A stretch of 64,000 nucleotides of DNA from positions 57,071,075 through 57,135,074 of the forward strand of contig NC_088172.1 in NCBI RefSeq assembly GCF_028769735.1, written 5' to 3'. A program made the position numbers and the translations under genes. The first letter of the stretch is position 1. Each line of letters begins with the position of its first letter. Origin of the DNA: Zonotrichia leucophrys gambelii. Taxonomy: Eukaryota; Chordata; Aves; Passeriformes; Passerellidae. The notes beneath the pieces are model-generated. The model worked only from the letters and a program-made list of their open reading frames with translations, did not search any database and had not been told where the DNA came from. This document shows positions 63,933 through 64,000 of the stretch, in pieces.

Positions 63933-64000
63933 CCGGACTATCAAGATTTATAGCTATCTAGTCACCCTCAGGGCACAAGTGCAATTGGCAAGACAGTACA

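Larger units (their letters stand above)
52931..64000. other. 5' flank upstream of PDE7B
   Basis: AT-rich DNA beyond the CpG island. Apart from three CR1 pieces, a tandem duplication (61402-61447), an AATT run (57029-57048), a short CAG run (55368-55386) and a pyrimidine/purine block (55489-55571), I see nothing that supports a gene. In mammals the neighbour on this side is AHI1, transcribed away from PDE7B, but I found no AHI1 coding sequence. Open frames such as 55300-55575 and 62439-62771 (minus) have no recognisable domain. Confidence 0.6.

Noticed and set aside
1..64000. CRISPR array, bacterial operon, tRNA or rRNA genes
   Set aside because: No regularly spaced direct repeats, no ribosome-binding-site-led gene series, and no cloverleaf or rRNA sequence that I could recognise in this vertebrate DNA.

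Overview
This window is vertebrate nuclear DNA and almost certainly avian. It is AT-rich and intron-like, has one strong CpG island, and its recognisable interspersed repeats are mainly CR1-type LINE copies with the usual bird CR1 3' ends (a 'TTGGACT(T/C)(A/G)ATG.TC ... CCAACC ... TGATTCTATGA' signature). There are no bacterial-style operons. Most open reading frames of 60-160 codons are what chance gives in 64 kb of such DNA.

The one gene I can identify is PDE7B (cAMP-specific phosphodiesterase 7B), on the minus strand. A coding exon at 9329-9412 has a clean acceptor and donor and encodes the diagnostic PDE7B N-terminal block (RGQTG, then ERRGSYPFIDFRLLN). A first coding exon at 51591-51828 lies in the CpG island (about 50990-52930), starts with its own ATG, and ends at a strong CAG|GTAGGT donor. 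Its end phase fits the start phase of the 9.3 kb exon, so the two splice in frame across an intron of about 42 kb. The catalytic-domain exons are not in the window. They must lie beyond position 1, because the gene runs right to left.

Layout: 1-9328 is intron downstream of the 9.3 kb exon, with two unassigned exon-like segments (696-824 minus, 4196-4366 plus), a polypyrimidine block, and an ancient palindromic repeat carrying a perfect CRE (TGACGTCA). 9413-51590 is the large first intron, with a CA microsatellite, a 1.3 kb degenerate CR1 at 37.99-39.33 kb, shorter CR1 pieces, a GATA-motif cluster near 43.2 kb, and an old CR1/L3-like fragment at 50.4-50.9 kb. 50990-52930 is the CpG-island promoter and first exon. 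52.93-64 kb is the 5' flank, with three CR1 tails or fragments and no convincing exon.

The less certain and more interesting items are: a 171-bp plus-strand segment with acceptor, ATG, acidic 44-codon reading frame and donor; a minus-strand segment that could be a terminal exon encoding a membrane-spanning tail; a possible alternative PDE7B first exon at 15.1-15.5 kb with a matching phase; and a CRE that appears to have arisen inside an old repeat near the 9.3 kb exon. I found no evidence for an entirely new multi-gene system.
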